From an uncultured Acidobacteriota bacterium (GTDB lineage: Bacteria; Acidobacteriota; Vicinamibacteria; Fen-336): a stretch of DNA of 64,000 bases. Within the stretch, counting starts at the first letter, position 1; every line of letters starts with the position of its first letter. The translations under genes were made by a program, and so were the position numbers. Under the pieces are notes generated by a model, which did no database searches, had not been told where the DNA came from, and worked only from the letters and a program-made list of their open reading frames with translations. The stretch lies in the NCBI GenBank assembly GCA_902826455.1, contig CADEEV010000005.1, positions 81,490 to 145,489 on the forward strand. Direction: 5' to 3'. Below are positions 1 through 8,571 of this stretch, in pieces.

Positions 1-1
1 G

Positions 2-178
2 ATCCCCGTCGTGGTGCTGACCGCCCGCGGCGGCGAGGGCGACGAACAGCGCGGCCTCGCCCTGGGGGCGCGCCGCTACATGAACAAGCCGTTCGACGTC
101 CGTGAGCTGATCGCCGAGGTGCAGCGGCAGGTCGGGGCGCGGAACACCGAGGAGAAGGGCGGGCGAGCAGCGCTATGA
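2..178 (+). CDS. Response regulator receiver domain, C-terminal part (truncated by window edge)
   Basis: The window opens inside a gene; 58 residues remain. They match the second half of a REC receiver: the beta4 strand IPVVVLTA, then the conserved Lys in NKPF (residue 29 of the fragment), then the last helix. Only about 18 residues follow, so no DNA-binding output domain is fused behind it. The phosphoacceptor Asp lies upstream of the window. Its TGA overlaps the ATG of the next receiver gene (ATGA), so the two are probably translated together. It is either a stand-alone receiver or the last domain of a longer regulator or hybrid kinase. Confidence 0.85.
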   Translation: MPVVVLTARGGEGDEQRGLALGARRYMNKPFDVRELIAEVQRQVGARNTEEKGGRAAL

Positions 179-552
179 GAAAGAAGATCCTGGTCGTCGA
201 CGACGAAGACGACATCTTGAACTTCCTCGAGCTCGTGCTGGGCGAGAAGGGCTTCGACGTGGTGACCGCCTCGGGCGGCCAGGAGGCCCTGACGAAGGCG
301 CAGCTCGAGCACCCGGACCTCGTGCTCCTCGACATCATGATGCCGCAGATGGACGGCTGGGAGGTCCTGAAGCTGCTGCGGGTGGACGAGGAGACCGCGG
401 AGATCCCCGTCGCCATGCTGTCGGCGCGCACCGAGGCCCGCGACCGCGTCCAGGGCCTGCAGGAAGGCGCCATCGACTACATCTGCAAGCCCTTCTCATT
501 GCAGGAGCTGCTGGGGAAGATCGAGGCCATCTTCCAGAACGCCGCCCGGTGA
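175..552 (+). CDS. Single-domain response regulator (CheY-like)
   Basis: 125 residues, one complete REC domain and nothing else. Acidic pair D9/D10, phosphoacceptor D53 in LLDIMMP, Ser83 at the switch position and K105 in CKPF are all present. Such proteins pass phosphate to a partner protein and do not bind DNA. The ATG overlaps the stop of the upstream receiver, and its own TGA overlaps the GTG of the following EAL gene. That coupling suggests it controls, or is read out by, the two EAL proteins that follow. The cognate kinase is not in the window. Confidence 0.9.
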   Translation: MRKKILVVDDEDDILNFLELVLGEKGFDVVTASGGQEALTKAQLEHPDLVLLDIMMPQMDGWEVLKLLRVDEETAEIPVAMLSARTEARDRVQGLQEGAIDYICKPFSLQELLGKIEAIFQNAAR

Positions 553-1865
553 CGACCCAGGCCCCCGAGAGCCGGGACTACTTCCGGCTGCGGGCCGAAT
601 GGCTCCGCTTCAAGAACCACGTCGTCGACGCGAACACGGAGCTGCCGATCCTGGCGGCCGTGATCGACGAGGTGCGCCGCCTGGTCGAGGAGCGCGGCAC
701 CGCGGGGCTCGTGTACATCGACGTGGGCGGCGATCCGCAGGTCGAGGCGGTGCAGGGCTGGCTCGCCTACGACGAGATGCTGCGGACGTTCTCGCGGGCC
801 CTGCGCTCCCTCACCGTCGAGGGCCCGCTGGGCGCCCAGGACCGCCTCGCGGCTCTCTCGATCCGCAGCGACAAGTTCCTCGTGTTCCTCGGCGGCCCGG
901 GCAGCGGCGCCCTCGACGCCCCGGGCCTCGCGGCCCTGGCCACGCACCTTCGCGAGCGCCTGACCCAGGCCCTGGCGCGCGAGGCGCCGGCGCCGATCCC
1001 GTTCCACGACGGGCATGCGCTGCTCCACCGCGAGCCGATGCTCCGGACGGAGCGGCTCATCCACCGGGCCCTCGACGCCGCCATGCTCATGAGCCGGCGC
1101 CGCCGCTCGACCGACGAGGACCTGCGCGCCCGTGGCCTCCAGGCGCTCATCGAGACCGGCGGCATCTCGACGTTCTTCCAGCCGATCGTGGACCTGCGCA
1201 CGCTGGCGGTGCCCGGCCACGAGGTGTTCACGCGCGGGCCGGTCGGCACGCCCCTCGAGGACGCCGAAGGCCTCTTCGCCCTGGCCGAGCGCACGGGACG
1301 CCTGGGCGAGTTCGAGCGCCTGTGCCGCGTGCGCGCCCTGGGCGGCGCCAGGCACCACCTCGGCCGGGGCCAGAAGCTCTTCCTCAACACCTCGGCCCGG
1401 GCCTTGACGGATCCCGAGGTGGCCGGAGCCGGCTTCGTGCGCCTCGTCGAGAGCCACGGCCTCGCCCACCGCGACGTGGTCCTCGAGATCAACGAGCGGG
1501 TCGCCTTCGAGGGCCGGCCCGACTACGGAGCCGTGCTCCGGGAGCTGAAGCGCCAGGGCTTCGGCATCGCGATCGACGACATGGGCGCCGGCTACTCGAG
1601 CCTGCACTCGGTGGTGGAGATGGAGCCCGACTACATGAAGTTCGACGTCTCGCTGGTGCGCAACATCGACCGCAGCCTCATCAAGCGCAGCCTCCTCGAG
1701 ACGCTCGTGGAGCTCGCGGAGAAGATCGGCGCCCAGGTCGTGGCGGAGGGCATCGAGGCCGAGTCGGAGATGCAGGCCGTGCGCGACATGGGCGTGCGCT
1801 TGGGCCAGGGACGCTTCCTCGCCTCGCCGCGCCTCATCGCCGACGGCGGGAGCCTGCGCTCGTGA
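549..1865 (+). CDS. Degenerate-GGDEF / EAL domain protein with variant EAL signature
   Basis: 438 residues, GTG start in a GTGA overlap. The N-terminal part (about 20-185) looks like a decayed GGDEF domain: a D..T.LP entry, a YIDV strand, and RSDKF (106-110) where GGDEF would stand, so cyclase activity is not expected. The C-terminal EAL domain (about 195-430) reads EVF (225-227) at the signature but keeps the Glu, the Asn of FLNTS, EINE, IDDMGAGYSS, the Lys of MKFD, AEGIE and GQG. It could therefore hydrolyse cyclic di-GMP or act as a receptor for it. It is co-transcribed with two receivers and a second EAL protein of the same design. Confidence 0.88.
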   Translation: MTTQAPESRDYFRLRAEWLRFKNHVVDANTELPILAAVIDEVRRLVEERGTAGLVYIDVGGDPQVEAVQGWLAYDEMLRTFSRALRSLTVEGPLGAQDRLAALSIRSDKFLVFLGGPGSGALDAPGLAALATHLRERLTQALAREAPAPIPFHDGHALLHREPMLRTERLIHRALDAAMLMSRRRRSTDEDLRARGLQALIETGGISTFFQPIVDLRTLAVPGHEVFTRGPVGTPLEDAEGLFALAERTGRLGEFERLCRVRALGGARHHLGRGQKLFLNTSARALTDPEVAGAGFVRLVESHGLAHRDVVLEINERVAFEGRPDYGAVLRELKRQGFGIAIDDMGAGYSSLHSVVEMEPDYMKFDVSLVRNIDRSLIKRSLLETLVELAEKIGAQVVAEGIEAESEMQAVRDMGVRLGQGRFLASPRLIADGGSLRS

Positions 1866-3091
1866 TCGAGACGTTCCCCACCTACCACGAGCTCTTGCCC
1901 GACCTCTCGGTGCAGATGGCCGAGCGCGGGAGCCTGGGCCTCCTGGTCCTCGACGCGTCGGCTCTCGCCCAGATCGAGTACGAGTACGGCTCGACCGCCT
2001 ACGAGGAGGTGCGGGCACGGCTCTTCAAGGTGCTCGCCGAGCAGCGCGGCAAGGACTACCGCAACGAGGACATCGTCGCCCTCGACGCGCCGCGCGGGCT
2101 GCGCTTCCTGATCTTCCTCGACCGCAAGCGCCGTCGCGGCCTGCCCTTCGGGGCTTCGGACCTGCGGGTCGTGCGCACGCGGCTCGTGAGCTCCCTCGTC
2201 CCCAACATGGCGCGGGCCGCCTTCCCCTACCGCAAGACCCTGCCGCCGATCGAGGTCGGCCTGGGCCTCGCGATCCACAACCCGCTCGTGCACACCGAGC
2301 GCCTCCTCGTGCGGGCCTTGAAGGACGCGCTGGAGTACGCCGCCCACGAGCGCAACGCCGACGCGCTCCTGACCCGCGAGCGTCTCCAGGACCTGATCGT
2401 GCGCGGCCGGGTCGTGACCGCCTATCAGCCGATCCTCGTCATGAAGGACCGCACGCTGCTCGGCTTCGAGGCGCTGTCGCGGGGCGCCCGCGGCACGGGC
2501 CTCGAGACCGCCGACGAGCTGTTCGGCGCCGCCGAGGACCACGAGCTGCTGGTGGAGCTCGACCGGTTGTGCCGCCACAAGGCGCTCCTCTCGTCGGGTC
2601 GCATCCCTTCGAACGCGCGCATCTTCGTCAACACGCTGCCGGCCACGATCCGCGACCCGCAGTTCCGCGGCAAGCCGCTCATCGACTTCCTCGGCCGAGC
2701 CCAGGTCTCGCCCGAGCGCATCGTCATCGAGATCACCGAGAAGCTGGTGATCGACAACTACGGCCTGTTCCGCGAGACGATGGACTACTTCACCGACCTG
2801 GGCATGTCCTTCGCGGTCGACGACGTGGGCGCCGGCTACTCTGGCCTCGAGTCGATCGCCAAGCTCAAGCCCCACTTCCTGAAGATCGACATCGCCCTCG
2901 TGCGCGACGTGCACCAGAGCCAGGTCAACCGCGAGATGGTGAAGGCGATCATCTCCCTGGGCCGCGGCATCGGCGCGAGCGTCATCGCCGAGGGCATCCA
3001 CAGCGAAGAGGAGCTGAAGGCCCTCGAGGCGATGGGCGTCGACTACGGACAGGGCTTCTACCTGGCGCGGCCCGACTCGGGACCCGAGTGA
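1862..3091 (+). CDS. Degenerate-GGDEF / canonical EAL phosphodiesterase
   Basis: 409 residues; GTG start at 1862 chosen because it overlaps the upstream stop (GTGA) and no homology precedes it. Residues 1-165 resemble a GGDEF fold with the signature lost (around PRGLRFLIFL, 78-87). The EAL domain from about 180 is complete: FEALSR (203-205 is EAL), VNTL, EITE, DDVGAGYSG, LKID, AEGI and GQG. This is expected to be an active cyclic-di-GMP phosphodiesterase (c-di-GMP to pGpG). Same architecture as the preceding gene, so the pair looks like a tandem duplication in which this copy kept the catalytic signature. Confidence 0.9.
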   Translation: MIETFPTYHELLPDLSVQMAERGSLGLLVLDASALAQIEYEYGSTAYEEVRARLFKVLAEQRGKDYRNEDIVALDAPRGLRFLIFLDRKRRRGLPFGASDLRVVRTRLVSSLVPNMARAAFPYRKTLPPIEVGLGLAIHNPLVHTERLLVRALKDALEYAAHERNADALLTRERLQDLIVRGRVVTAYQPILVMKDRTLLGFEALSRGARGTGLETADELFGAAEDHELLVELDRLCRHKALLSSGRIPSNARIFVNTLPATIRDPQFRGKPLIDFLGRAQVSPERIVIEITEKLVIDNYGLFRETMDYFTDLGMSFAVDDVGAGYSGLESIAKLKPHFLKIDIALVRDVHQSQVNREMVKAIISLGRGIGASVIAEGIHSEEELKALEAMGVDYGQGFYLARPDSGPE

Positions 3092-4623
3092 TCAAGGGGC
3101 CGCGGGGCCCGGCCTTCTTCTTCCTCGCGACCGCACTCCTGGGAGCGGCCGTCGCGGCCTGGCTCTACCGGCAGGACCTGCCGCTCCGCGTCGGCTTCGA
3201 CATCGACGCGTTCCATCACATGGCCGCGGTGCGCGAGCTCGCGAAGGGCGAGTTCCCCCCGCGGCACAACCTGGTGCCGGGCTACGTCCACCAGGGCCAC
3301 TACGGCCCGTACCTGGTCACGCTCGGCTTCCTGACGCGGCTGACGGGTCTCGACCCGATCCGCGTGCTGTACATGGCCGGCGTCGCCAACCTCCTGCTCT
3401 ACGTCTTCGCGCTCCATGGGCTCGTCGCGCGCGTCGCCGGGGCCGGCGCCGCCCGCTGGGCCGCCCTGGTCGGGCTTCTCCTCTGGGGGCCCTGGCCCTC
3501 GCTGGACATGACCTGGACCTCGCTGGGCTGGCCCGGCACGACGTCCATCGCCGAGGTCTACAACTTCTTCTATCCGACCCAGGCGGGCGTCGTGTTGTGC
3601 CTCGGGCTCGTCGCGTGGCTCGCCTCGCCGACGCCTCCCGCCAGCCTCGGGCCGATCGACGCGCGCAAGGGAGCTCTCGCGCTGCTCGTCACGGCCCTGC
3701 TCATCACGAGCCATCCGTTCTCGGCAATCCTGTTCGCCGCGTCCCTCGCCGCCCTCGGGCTGGCCCAGCTCGTCACGTCGCGGCTGCGAGCGAGGGACGC
3801 GGCCTGGCTCGCGGCCCTGCCGGCGGGAGGCCTGGCACTGGCGGCGCTCTGGCCGTACTACCCGGTCCTGGCCTTGCTGCCGAGCTTCGGCTGGCGCTGG
3901 TTGCGCGAGACCGGGGGCCCGGTCACACAGGTGGCCGTCGGGGCGACGCAGCGGGTGATGCTGCCGGTGGCGGCGCCCGCCCTCCCGCTGCTCGACGTGT
4001 TCGGGCCCGCGATCTTCGGCGTCGTGGGGCTCCTCGTGCTGGCCCGCCGGCGGCGCCCCTTCGCCCTGTTCTGGTTCCTGATCCTGCTCGGCGTCGTGGT
4101 GTGCCCGTACGTGCCGATGCGGCATCGCTTCACGTTCTTCGCCACCATCCCGCTCCACGTCGGCGCCTGCCTGCTGCTCGAGGAGGCGTGGGCGCGCGGT
4201 CGCGTCGCGCGGGCGGCGGTCGTGGCGCTCCTGCTCTGCGGCGCGACGTCGGCCGGACTGCGCCTCGACTGGGCCCTCGATCGCGAGGCGGTCACGCTCG
4301 ACTTCCTCGACGCGGCGCTTCCCGGGAACGCCGTCGTGCTCGCGAACCAGACGCTGTCCAACGGCGTCGCGGGCCTGACCGGGCGCAAGGTGGTGTGCCC
4401 CCAGAACCCCGACATGTTCCTGATCATGGCCGGGGGCGCGCGGCGCATCAGCGAGGTCCAGGTCTTCCTGGACCCCGCCACGTCGAAGCGGCGTCGCGAC
4501 GAGATCGCGCGGCGCTTCCGGGCGACCCACCTGCTGGTGGACCGCTTCAACGGCTACCAGCGCTTCCCGTATCCGGTCGTCGCCCAGTCGGGCGGCTTCG
4601 TGCTGTACGACCTGCGCCGCTAG
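3088..4623 (+). CDS. Polytopic membrane protein, GT-C-like, function unknown
   Basis: 511 residues with a GTG start overlapping the EAL stop (GTGA). About ten hydrophobic segments: an N-terminal anchor, a large extracytoplasmic loop containing FDIDAFHHM and the HNLVPGYVH region, then clustered membrane helices, and a soluble C-terminal tail from about residue 410 with ATHLLVDRFNG. This outline is typical of GT-C glycosyltransferases that use polyprenyl-phosphate sugars, with an Asp motif in the first loop, but I recognise no specific family. Being last in the cyclic-di-GMP operon it may make or export a surface glycan under that control (inference). Its TAG stop shares a CTAG with the convergent FHA gene. 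Confidence 0.7.
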   Translation: MIKGPRGPAFFFLATALLGAAVAAWLYRQDLPLRVGFDIDAFHHMAAVRELAKGEFPPRHNLVPGYVHQGHYGPYLVTLGFLTRLTGLDPIRVLYMAGVANLLLYVFALHGLVARVAGAGAARWAALVGLLLWGPWPSLDMTWTSLGWPGTTSIAEVYNFFYPTQAGVVLCLGLVAWLASPTPPASLGPIDARKGALALLVTALLITSHPFSAILFAASLAALGLAQLVTSRLRARDAAWLAALPAGGLALAALWPYYPVLALLPSFGWRWLRETGGPVTQVAVGATQRVMLPVAAPALPLLDVFGPAIFGVVGLLVLARRRRPFALFWFLILLGVVVCPYVPMRHRFTFFATIPLHVGACLLLEEAWARGRVARAAVVALLLCGATSAGLRLDWALDREAVTLDFLDAALPGNAVVLANQTLSNGVAGLTGRKVVCPQNPDMFLIMAGGARRISEVQVFLDPATSKRRRDEIARRFRATHLLVDRFNGYQRFPYPVVAQSGGFVLYDLRR

Positions 4624-4919
4624 GCGGGCCCCTCGGCCACGAAGCGGCACTGCGCGCGGCCGAAGCGGATCTCGTCGCCGTCCTTGAGCTCGCGCTCGGC
4701 GACCACGTCGCCGTTCACGCGCGTGAGGTTCGTCGAGCCCAGGTCCACGACGAACCACGCGGCGCCCCGGGGCTCGAGGCGGGCGTGGGCGCGCGAAACG
4801 AGCGGCTCGTTCACGCGCAGGTCCGCGTCGTCCTCGCGGCCGATCGTCAGGACCCTGTTCTCGAGGACGAATTCCTGGGGCTCGCCGCCGGGCCGCGCCC
4901 AGACCAGTCGGGCCGTCAT
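4620..4919 (-). CDS. Small FHA-domain protein
   Basis: 99 residues, almost entirely one FHA domain: TIGREDDAD, then SRAHARL, then the DLGSTN..VNG stretch, which are the phosphothreonine-recognition loops. It should bind Thr-phosphorylated peptides. It is the last gene of the PP2C-kinase-TPR-PEGA operon, so the operon's own kinase targets are obvious ligands. The ATG is joined to the upstream stop (TGATG). Its TAG stop is the complement of the TAG of the convergent membrane-protein gene (CTAG). Confidence 0.92.
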   Translation of the reverse strand: MTARLVWARPGGEPQEFVLENRVLTIGREDDADLRVNEPLVSRAHARLEPRGAAWFVVDLGSTNLTRVNGDVVAERELKDGDEIRFGRAQCRFVAEGPA

Positions 4920-7093
4920 CACTGGGCTCTCCGCGCCGCGAGAGGCGCCACCGCGGGGCCGTCGTTGTTGAACAGCGTCGCGTCCTTCACGGCCGCCGCC
5001 GCGCGGTACGCCTCGGCCGCTTCCTTGCGGTACTCGCTGCCCAGGTTCTCCAGGGACAGGCCCAGGTAGTAGAGGGCCGTGCCCTGGGAGAGCCCGGGCC
5101 TCTGGGGCAGGGCCGTGCGGGCCTTGAGGAGGAAGTCGTGGGCCGCGGCGTAGTCCCCGAAGTGCATCGCGCACAAGGCGAGGTTCAGCGAGGCGAAGGC
5201 GGCTCCCTCGGTGCCCGGATAGCCTTCCGACTGTTGACGCAGGTCCATCATCACCTTGTTGTAGAGGAGGGACGGATCGTTGAGGGGGATCTCCTGGGGC
5301 GTCTGTCCCAGGACGAGCTCGACGGCGCGGCTCGTGCCGGCGGCGTTGCGCAGGTGCAGCGCCAGCTTGTCGCCGATCCGGCTCGACTCGAGGGCCGCGA
5401 GCAGGTCCGCCGTGCGCTTCACGGGCCGGCCCTCGATCGAGTACAGCACCTCGCCGGGCGCGATACCCGAGAGGGCCGCGGGGCTGCCCGGCGCCACCCG
5501 CAGCACCGGCACGCCGTCGTGGAGCAGCGTGTCCACGGTGATGAGGCCGGACCAGGGACGGTACAGGGTCACGTCCTGGTCCACGGCCGAGATGAAGCGC
5601 AGGTACGAGGCGCCCTCGTTCCAGGTCACCTCCCAGGGATCGGGCACGGCGTTGCCCGCGGCCAGCAGGTTCAGCACGGCGGTGCGCTGCAGGCGCTCGT
5701 CGGGCAGCACGGCCACGAGGAAACCCTGCACCTCGAGGGCCTCGGCCAGGCGCTCGGTCGCCTTGCGCACGACGTCGGCGTCGGCACGGTTCGCCGACAC
5801 GAGGCCGAGGCGCGTGACCTTCTCCTGCTCGAGGATGCGGTCGACCGTGTCGCGCGGGGGCGTGAAGAAGTTGAGGGTGGCGATCTTCGACAGGTTCTGG
5901 ACGAGACGCTCCTCGACGGCCGCCAGGTTGCGCTCGCCGGCGGCGCTCTGCGCCACGACGCCGAGGAACGCGAGGCTGGGCCGGATCGGACAGTCGAGCG
6001 TCAGCCCCTCGTCCTTCGCGAGCACGATGTCCTTCAGGAACTTGCCGGCCGCGTGCTTCACCTCGAGGCGGTGCTTGCCGGCGCACACGCCCTCGATCTC
6101 GCGAGGCGTCACGCCCAGGGCCTCGCCGTCGAGGAGGATGCGCGCGCCGGGGGGCTCGGAGGTCAGCGTCAAGGTGGCGAGGGACTCCTCCATGCGCACC
6201 GGCTCGGGAACGTAATCGCGCGGCTCGGGCACATCGAGGGTCACGCTCACGGTCTCGTGGCACTTCTTGCGCAGCTCGACGAGGTGGCTGCCGAGGGACA
6301 GGTTCGCGATCTCGGTGCGGGCCGAGGCACGGCCGGGATCCATGCCCTTCGCCCGGGCCATCTCGAAGAACTCCGGCGAGAGCGACCCCGACGTGACGCC
6401 ACGGGACTCGCCGTCCACCCAGATCTCGACCCCCGGCGGGTCGGTGATGAAGAAAGCGCTCGCCGCCGTCCGCACCAGCTCGACCTGCAACGTCTCCGTG
6501 GCGCGGGGCGCGATGCTCACGTTGCGGATCTCGGTCTGATAGCCCTCACGGGAGATCTCGACGCTGTACTCCCCCGCCAGGACGTCCATGGGGAAGAAGT
6601 CGCTGAGGCTCAGGAACCCCCCGTTCAGCATGACGCGGGCGCCGGCGGGACGCGAGGACACGGCCAGATAGCCTACGAGGGCCTTCTTCACCGAGCCGAA
6701 GAAGTCCACGACCTTCGGCGAGACCTTGTCCTTGCTCATGGCGTACTGGGGCTGGAGCTGGATCAGGAGCCGGAAGCTCTCCGAGGCCTTCTCCTGGAGC
6801 CCGATGTTGTAGTACGCGCGGCCACGCATCTCGTAGGACTGAACCAGGATCTCCTTGCCCCGGGGCGGCAGCGTGCCCTGCCGCCGCAGCTCCTCGAGGC
6901 GCGCGATCATGTCCTCGAAGAGCACGATCGAGCGGCTCTGCTGCGGGCCGTCGAACTCGGCCGAGGCGCGCACCAGGAGCTCCTGCACCGTCTGCATCTC
7001 GCGCTGCTGGGCCTCGCTCGCGTAGGGCGCATCCTGGCCGTAGCCGGGAGTCGCCGACAGCGCGACGAGGAGCAGGAGCAGCCCGGCCCTCAC
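4919..7093 (-). CDS. Secreted PEGA / PDZ / TPR scaffold protein
   Basis: 724 residues; GTG start overlaps the upstream stop (GTGA). A signal peptide (about 1-20, ending GYGQ) directs it across the inner membrane. Helical TPR-like repeats (about 30-115), three PEGA-type beta domains (about 141-205, 212-290 and 306-370, each with the PPG/PAG..V.[LV][DN]G pattern), a middle region of about 150 residues (AVLPDERLQ), a PDZ domain (about 519-582, VAPGSPAALSGIAPGEVLYSIEG) and C-terminal TPR helices (about 625-705). No catalytic motif, so it is a cell-envelope binding or scaffold protein. The kinase in the operon also has a PEGA-like tail, suggesting a shared surface partner. Confidence 0.85.
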   Translation of the reverse strand: MRAGLLLLLVALSATPGYGQDAPYASEAQQREMQTVQELLVRASAEFDGPQQSRSIVLFEDMIARLEELRRQGTLPPRGKEILVQSYEMRGRAYYNIGLQEKASESFRLLIQLQPQYAMSKDKVSPKVVDFFGSVKKALVGYLAVSSRPAGARVMLNGGFLSLSDFFPMDVLAGEYSVEISREGYQTEIRNVSIAPRATETLQVELVRTAASAFFITDPPGVEIWVDGESRGVTSGSLSPEFFEMARAKGMDPGRASARTEIANLSLGSHLVELRKKCHETVSVTLDVPEPRDYVPEPVRMEESLATLTLTSEPPGARILLDGEALGVTPREIEGVCAGKHRLEVKHAAGKFLKDIVLAKDEGLTLDCPIRPSLAFLGVVAQSAAGERNLAAVEERLVQNLSKIATLNFFTPPRDTVDRILEQEKVTRLGLVSANRADADVVRKATERLAEALEVQGFLVAVLPDERLQRTAVLNLLAAGNAVPDPWEVTWNEGASYLRFISAVDQDVTLYRPWSGLITVDTLLHDGVPVLRVAPGSPAALSGIAPGEVLYSIEGRPVKRTADLLAALESSRIGDKLALHLRNAAGTSRAVELVLGQTPQEIPLNDPSLLYNKVMMDLRQQSEGYPGTEGAAFASLNLALCAMHFGDYAAAHDFLLKARTALPQRPGLSQGTALYYLGLSLENLGSEYRKEAAEAYRAAAAVKDATLFNNDGPAVAPLAARRAQ

Positions 7094-8568
7094 TTGAACC
7101 TCACGATGCGCTCGGCCTTCTCGTCGTAGGCGATCACGGCGCCGTCGCCGTCGAGGGTCAGGGCCGACGGCCGGCGGAGCTCGGGGGTCGACAGGGTCAG
7201 GAGCAGGGCCCCCGCCGGGTTGAAGACGTAGACGCCTCCGTCCGCATCCGCGACGTAGGTGTTGCGGAAGGGATCGATGGCGACGTCGAGGGGCTTCTTG
7301 AGCTCGTAGCCCGCGCCGCGCGCGACGATCGAGCGCAGCAGCTTCCCGGCCTCGTCGTACACGCGCACGCTCTTCTCGTCGGTGTCGAGGAGCGCGATGC
7401 CGCCTTCGCCGTCCTGGAGGATGCGCCGGATCTCGCGCGGCCGCGCGTCGAGGAACGCGCCCTTCCACTCGAAAGCCGTGTCGTAGCGCAGCACCCGCTT
7501 GTGCTTGCCGTCGGCGATCAGGATGCTGCCCGCCTGGGTCACCGCGGCGGCCTGGATGCGGTCGAGGACCTCGAGCTCGCCGGGCTTGTCTCCGGGAGCC
7601 GCGAAGGACTTGATGTCGCGGGCGCCCACGCGGACGGCCGAGCGCGCGGCCAGCACGACCTCGTTGCGGGGCGAGAGCGTGAGGGTCCGCAGGTCTTCGC
7701 CCGACAGGGACGCGCCGCGCGTGCCGTCGAGGCCGATGGGCACGGCGCTCTTCACCTTGTCCGAGGCGATCCACAGCGTGCGCTCGGGCGTCATCAGGAT
7801 CGCGCCGACGTCCTTCAGCAGGTCGCCCGAGGCCGGGGCATACGCGACGTCGAGGCCGAAGACGGGCTTGTCGCCGCCGAAGAGCCGGTAGAGGGCGGTG
7901 GTGCGCAGGAGCGCCAGGCCGGCCCAAGAGGACTCGGGGAAGCGGTTGCGGACGTGCTGGAACCCCTCCATCGCCTGGCGGAACTCGCCCTGCAGCGCGA
8001 GGCAGTGGCCGATCTGGAACTGCGCCGCCGCGGCGACGTCGCTCGTCGGGTGCTCGAGCGAGACGCGCCGCTCCGCCTCGACGGCCTCGGCGTAGCGGCC
8101 CGCCTTGCGCTGGGCCAGGCCCGACGCGTACAGCGCCCGCGGCACCCAGTCGCTGCGCGGGTAGAGGCGCTGCACCCGGCCGAACTGCGCGAGCGCGTCG
8201 TCGATCTCGGCGGGGGCCAGCGCCCGGTTCATCGTGAGCAGGCCCAGGTAGTAGTACGCTCCCGGCGCGCCGTCGCTCTGGGGATAGCTCTTCGCCACGC
8301 GGTCGAACGCCTCGCGCGCCTTGGCGGGATCGTTCTCGACCTCGAGGTGGTAGCGGCCGATCTCGAGCCAGGCGTCGTCCACCGAGTCGGTCTGCTGGAA
8401 CCCGCTCACGATCGTGTTGAAGTTGTCGAGCGCCTGCTTGTACTGCTGCTTGAGCCAGTAGGCGCGGCCGTCCTCGAGCAGGCCCTGGGCCTGCTCGTCG
8501 GGCGAGGCCTGGGCGAGCGCCTGCCCGGTCACGAGGAGCAGTGCCGCGAGGACCCCGGCGCGCTTCAC
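7090..8568 (-). CDS. Secreted TPR + NHL-like beta-propeller protein
   Basis: 492 residues. Signal peptide 1-20 (VTGQALAQA), TPR/Sel1-like helices about 25-225 with the tol-pal YbgF-like rhythm (AREAFDRVAKSYPQSD, ALYASGLAQRKAGRYAEA), then six-bladed NHL/SMP-30-like strands to the end (VLRYD, VRVYDEAGKLL, VDVAIDPFRNTYVADADGG). Probably a periplasmic binding protein; no enzyme motif seen. The GTG start lies 3 bases after the kinase stop and its stop overlaps the PEGA/PDZ gene start, so it is a mid-operon gene. The substrate is unknown. Confidence 0.82.
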   Translation of the reverse strand: MKRAGVLAALLLVTGQALAQASPDEQAQGLLEDGRAYWLKQQYKQALDNFNTIVSGFQQTDSVDDAWLEIGRYHLEVENDPAKAREAFDRVAKSYPQSDGAPGAYYYLGLLTMNRALAPAEIDDALAQFGRVQRLYPRSDWVPRALYASGLAQRKAGRYAEAVEAERRVSLEHPTSDVAAAAQFQIGHCLALQGEFRQAMEGFQHVRNRFPESSWAGLALLRTTALYRLFGGDKPVFGLDVAYAPASGDLLKDVGAILMTPERTLWIASDKVKSAVPIGLDGTRGASLSGEDLRTLTLSPRNEVVLAARSAVRVGARDIKSFAAPGDKPGELEVLDRIQAAAVTQAGSILIADGKHKRVLRYDTAFEWKGAFLDARPREIRRILQDGEGGIALLDTDEKSVRVYDEAGKLLRSIVARGAGYELKKPLDVAIDPFRNTYVADADGGVYVFNPAGALLLTLSTPELRRPSALTLDGDGAVIAYDEKAERIVRFK

Positions 8569-8571
8569 GCG

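Noticed and set aside
477-3001. Long antisense open frames opposite the EAL genes and opposite most other genes
   Set aside because: High G+C removes stops from antisense frames; they are Arg/Ala/His-rich, lack domains and lie opposite clearly conserved genes.
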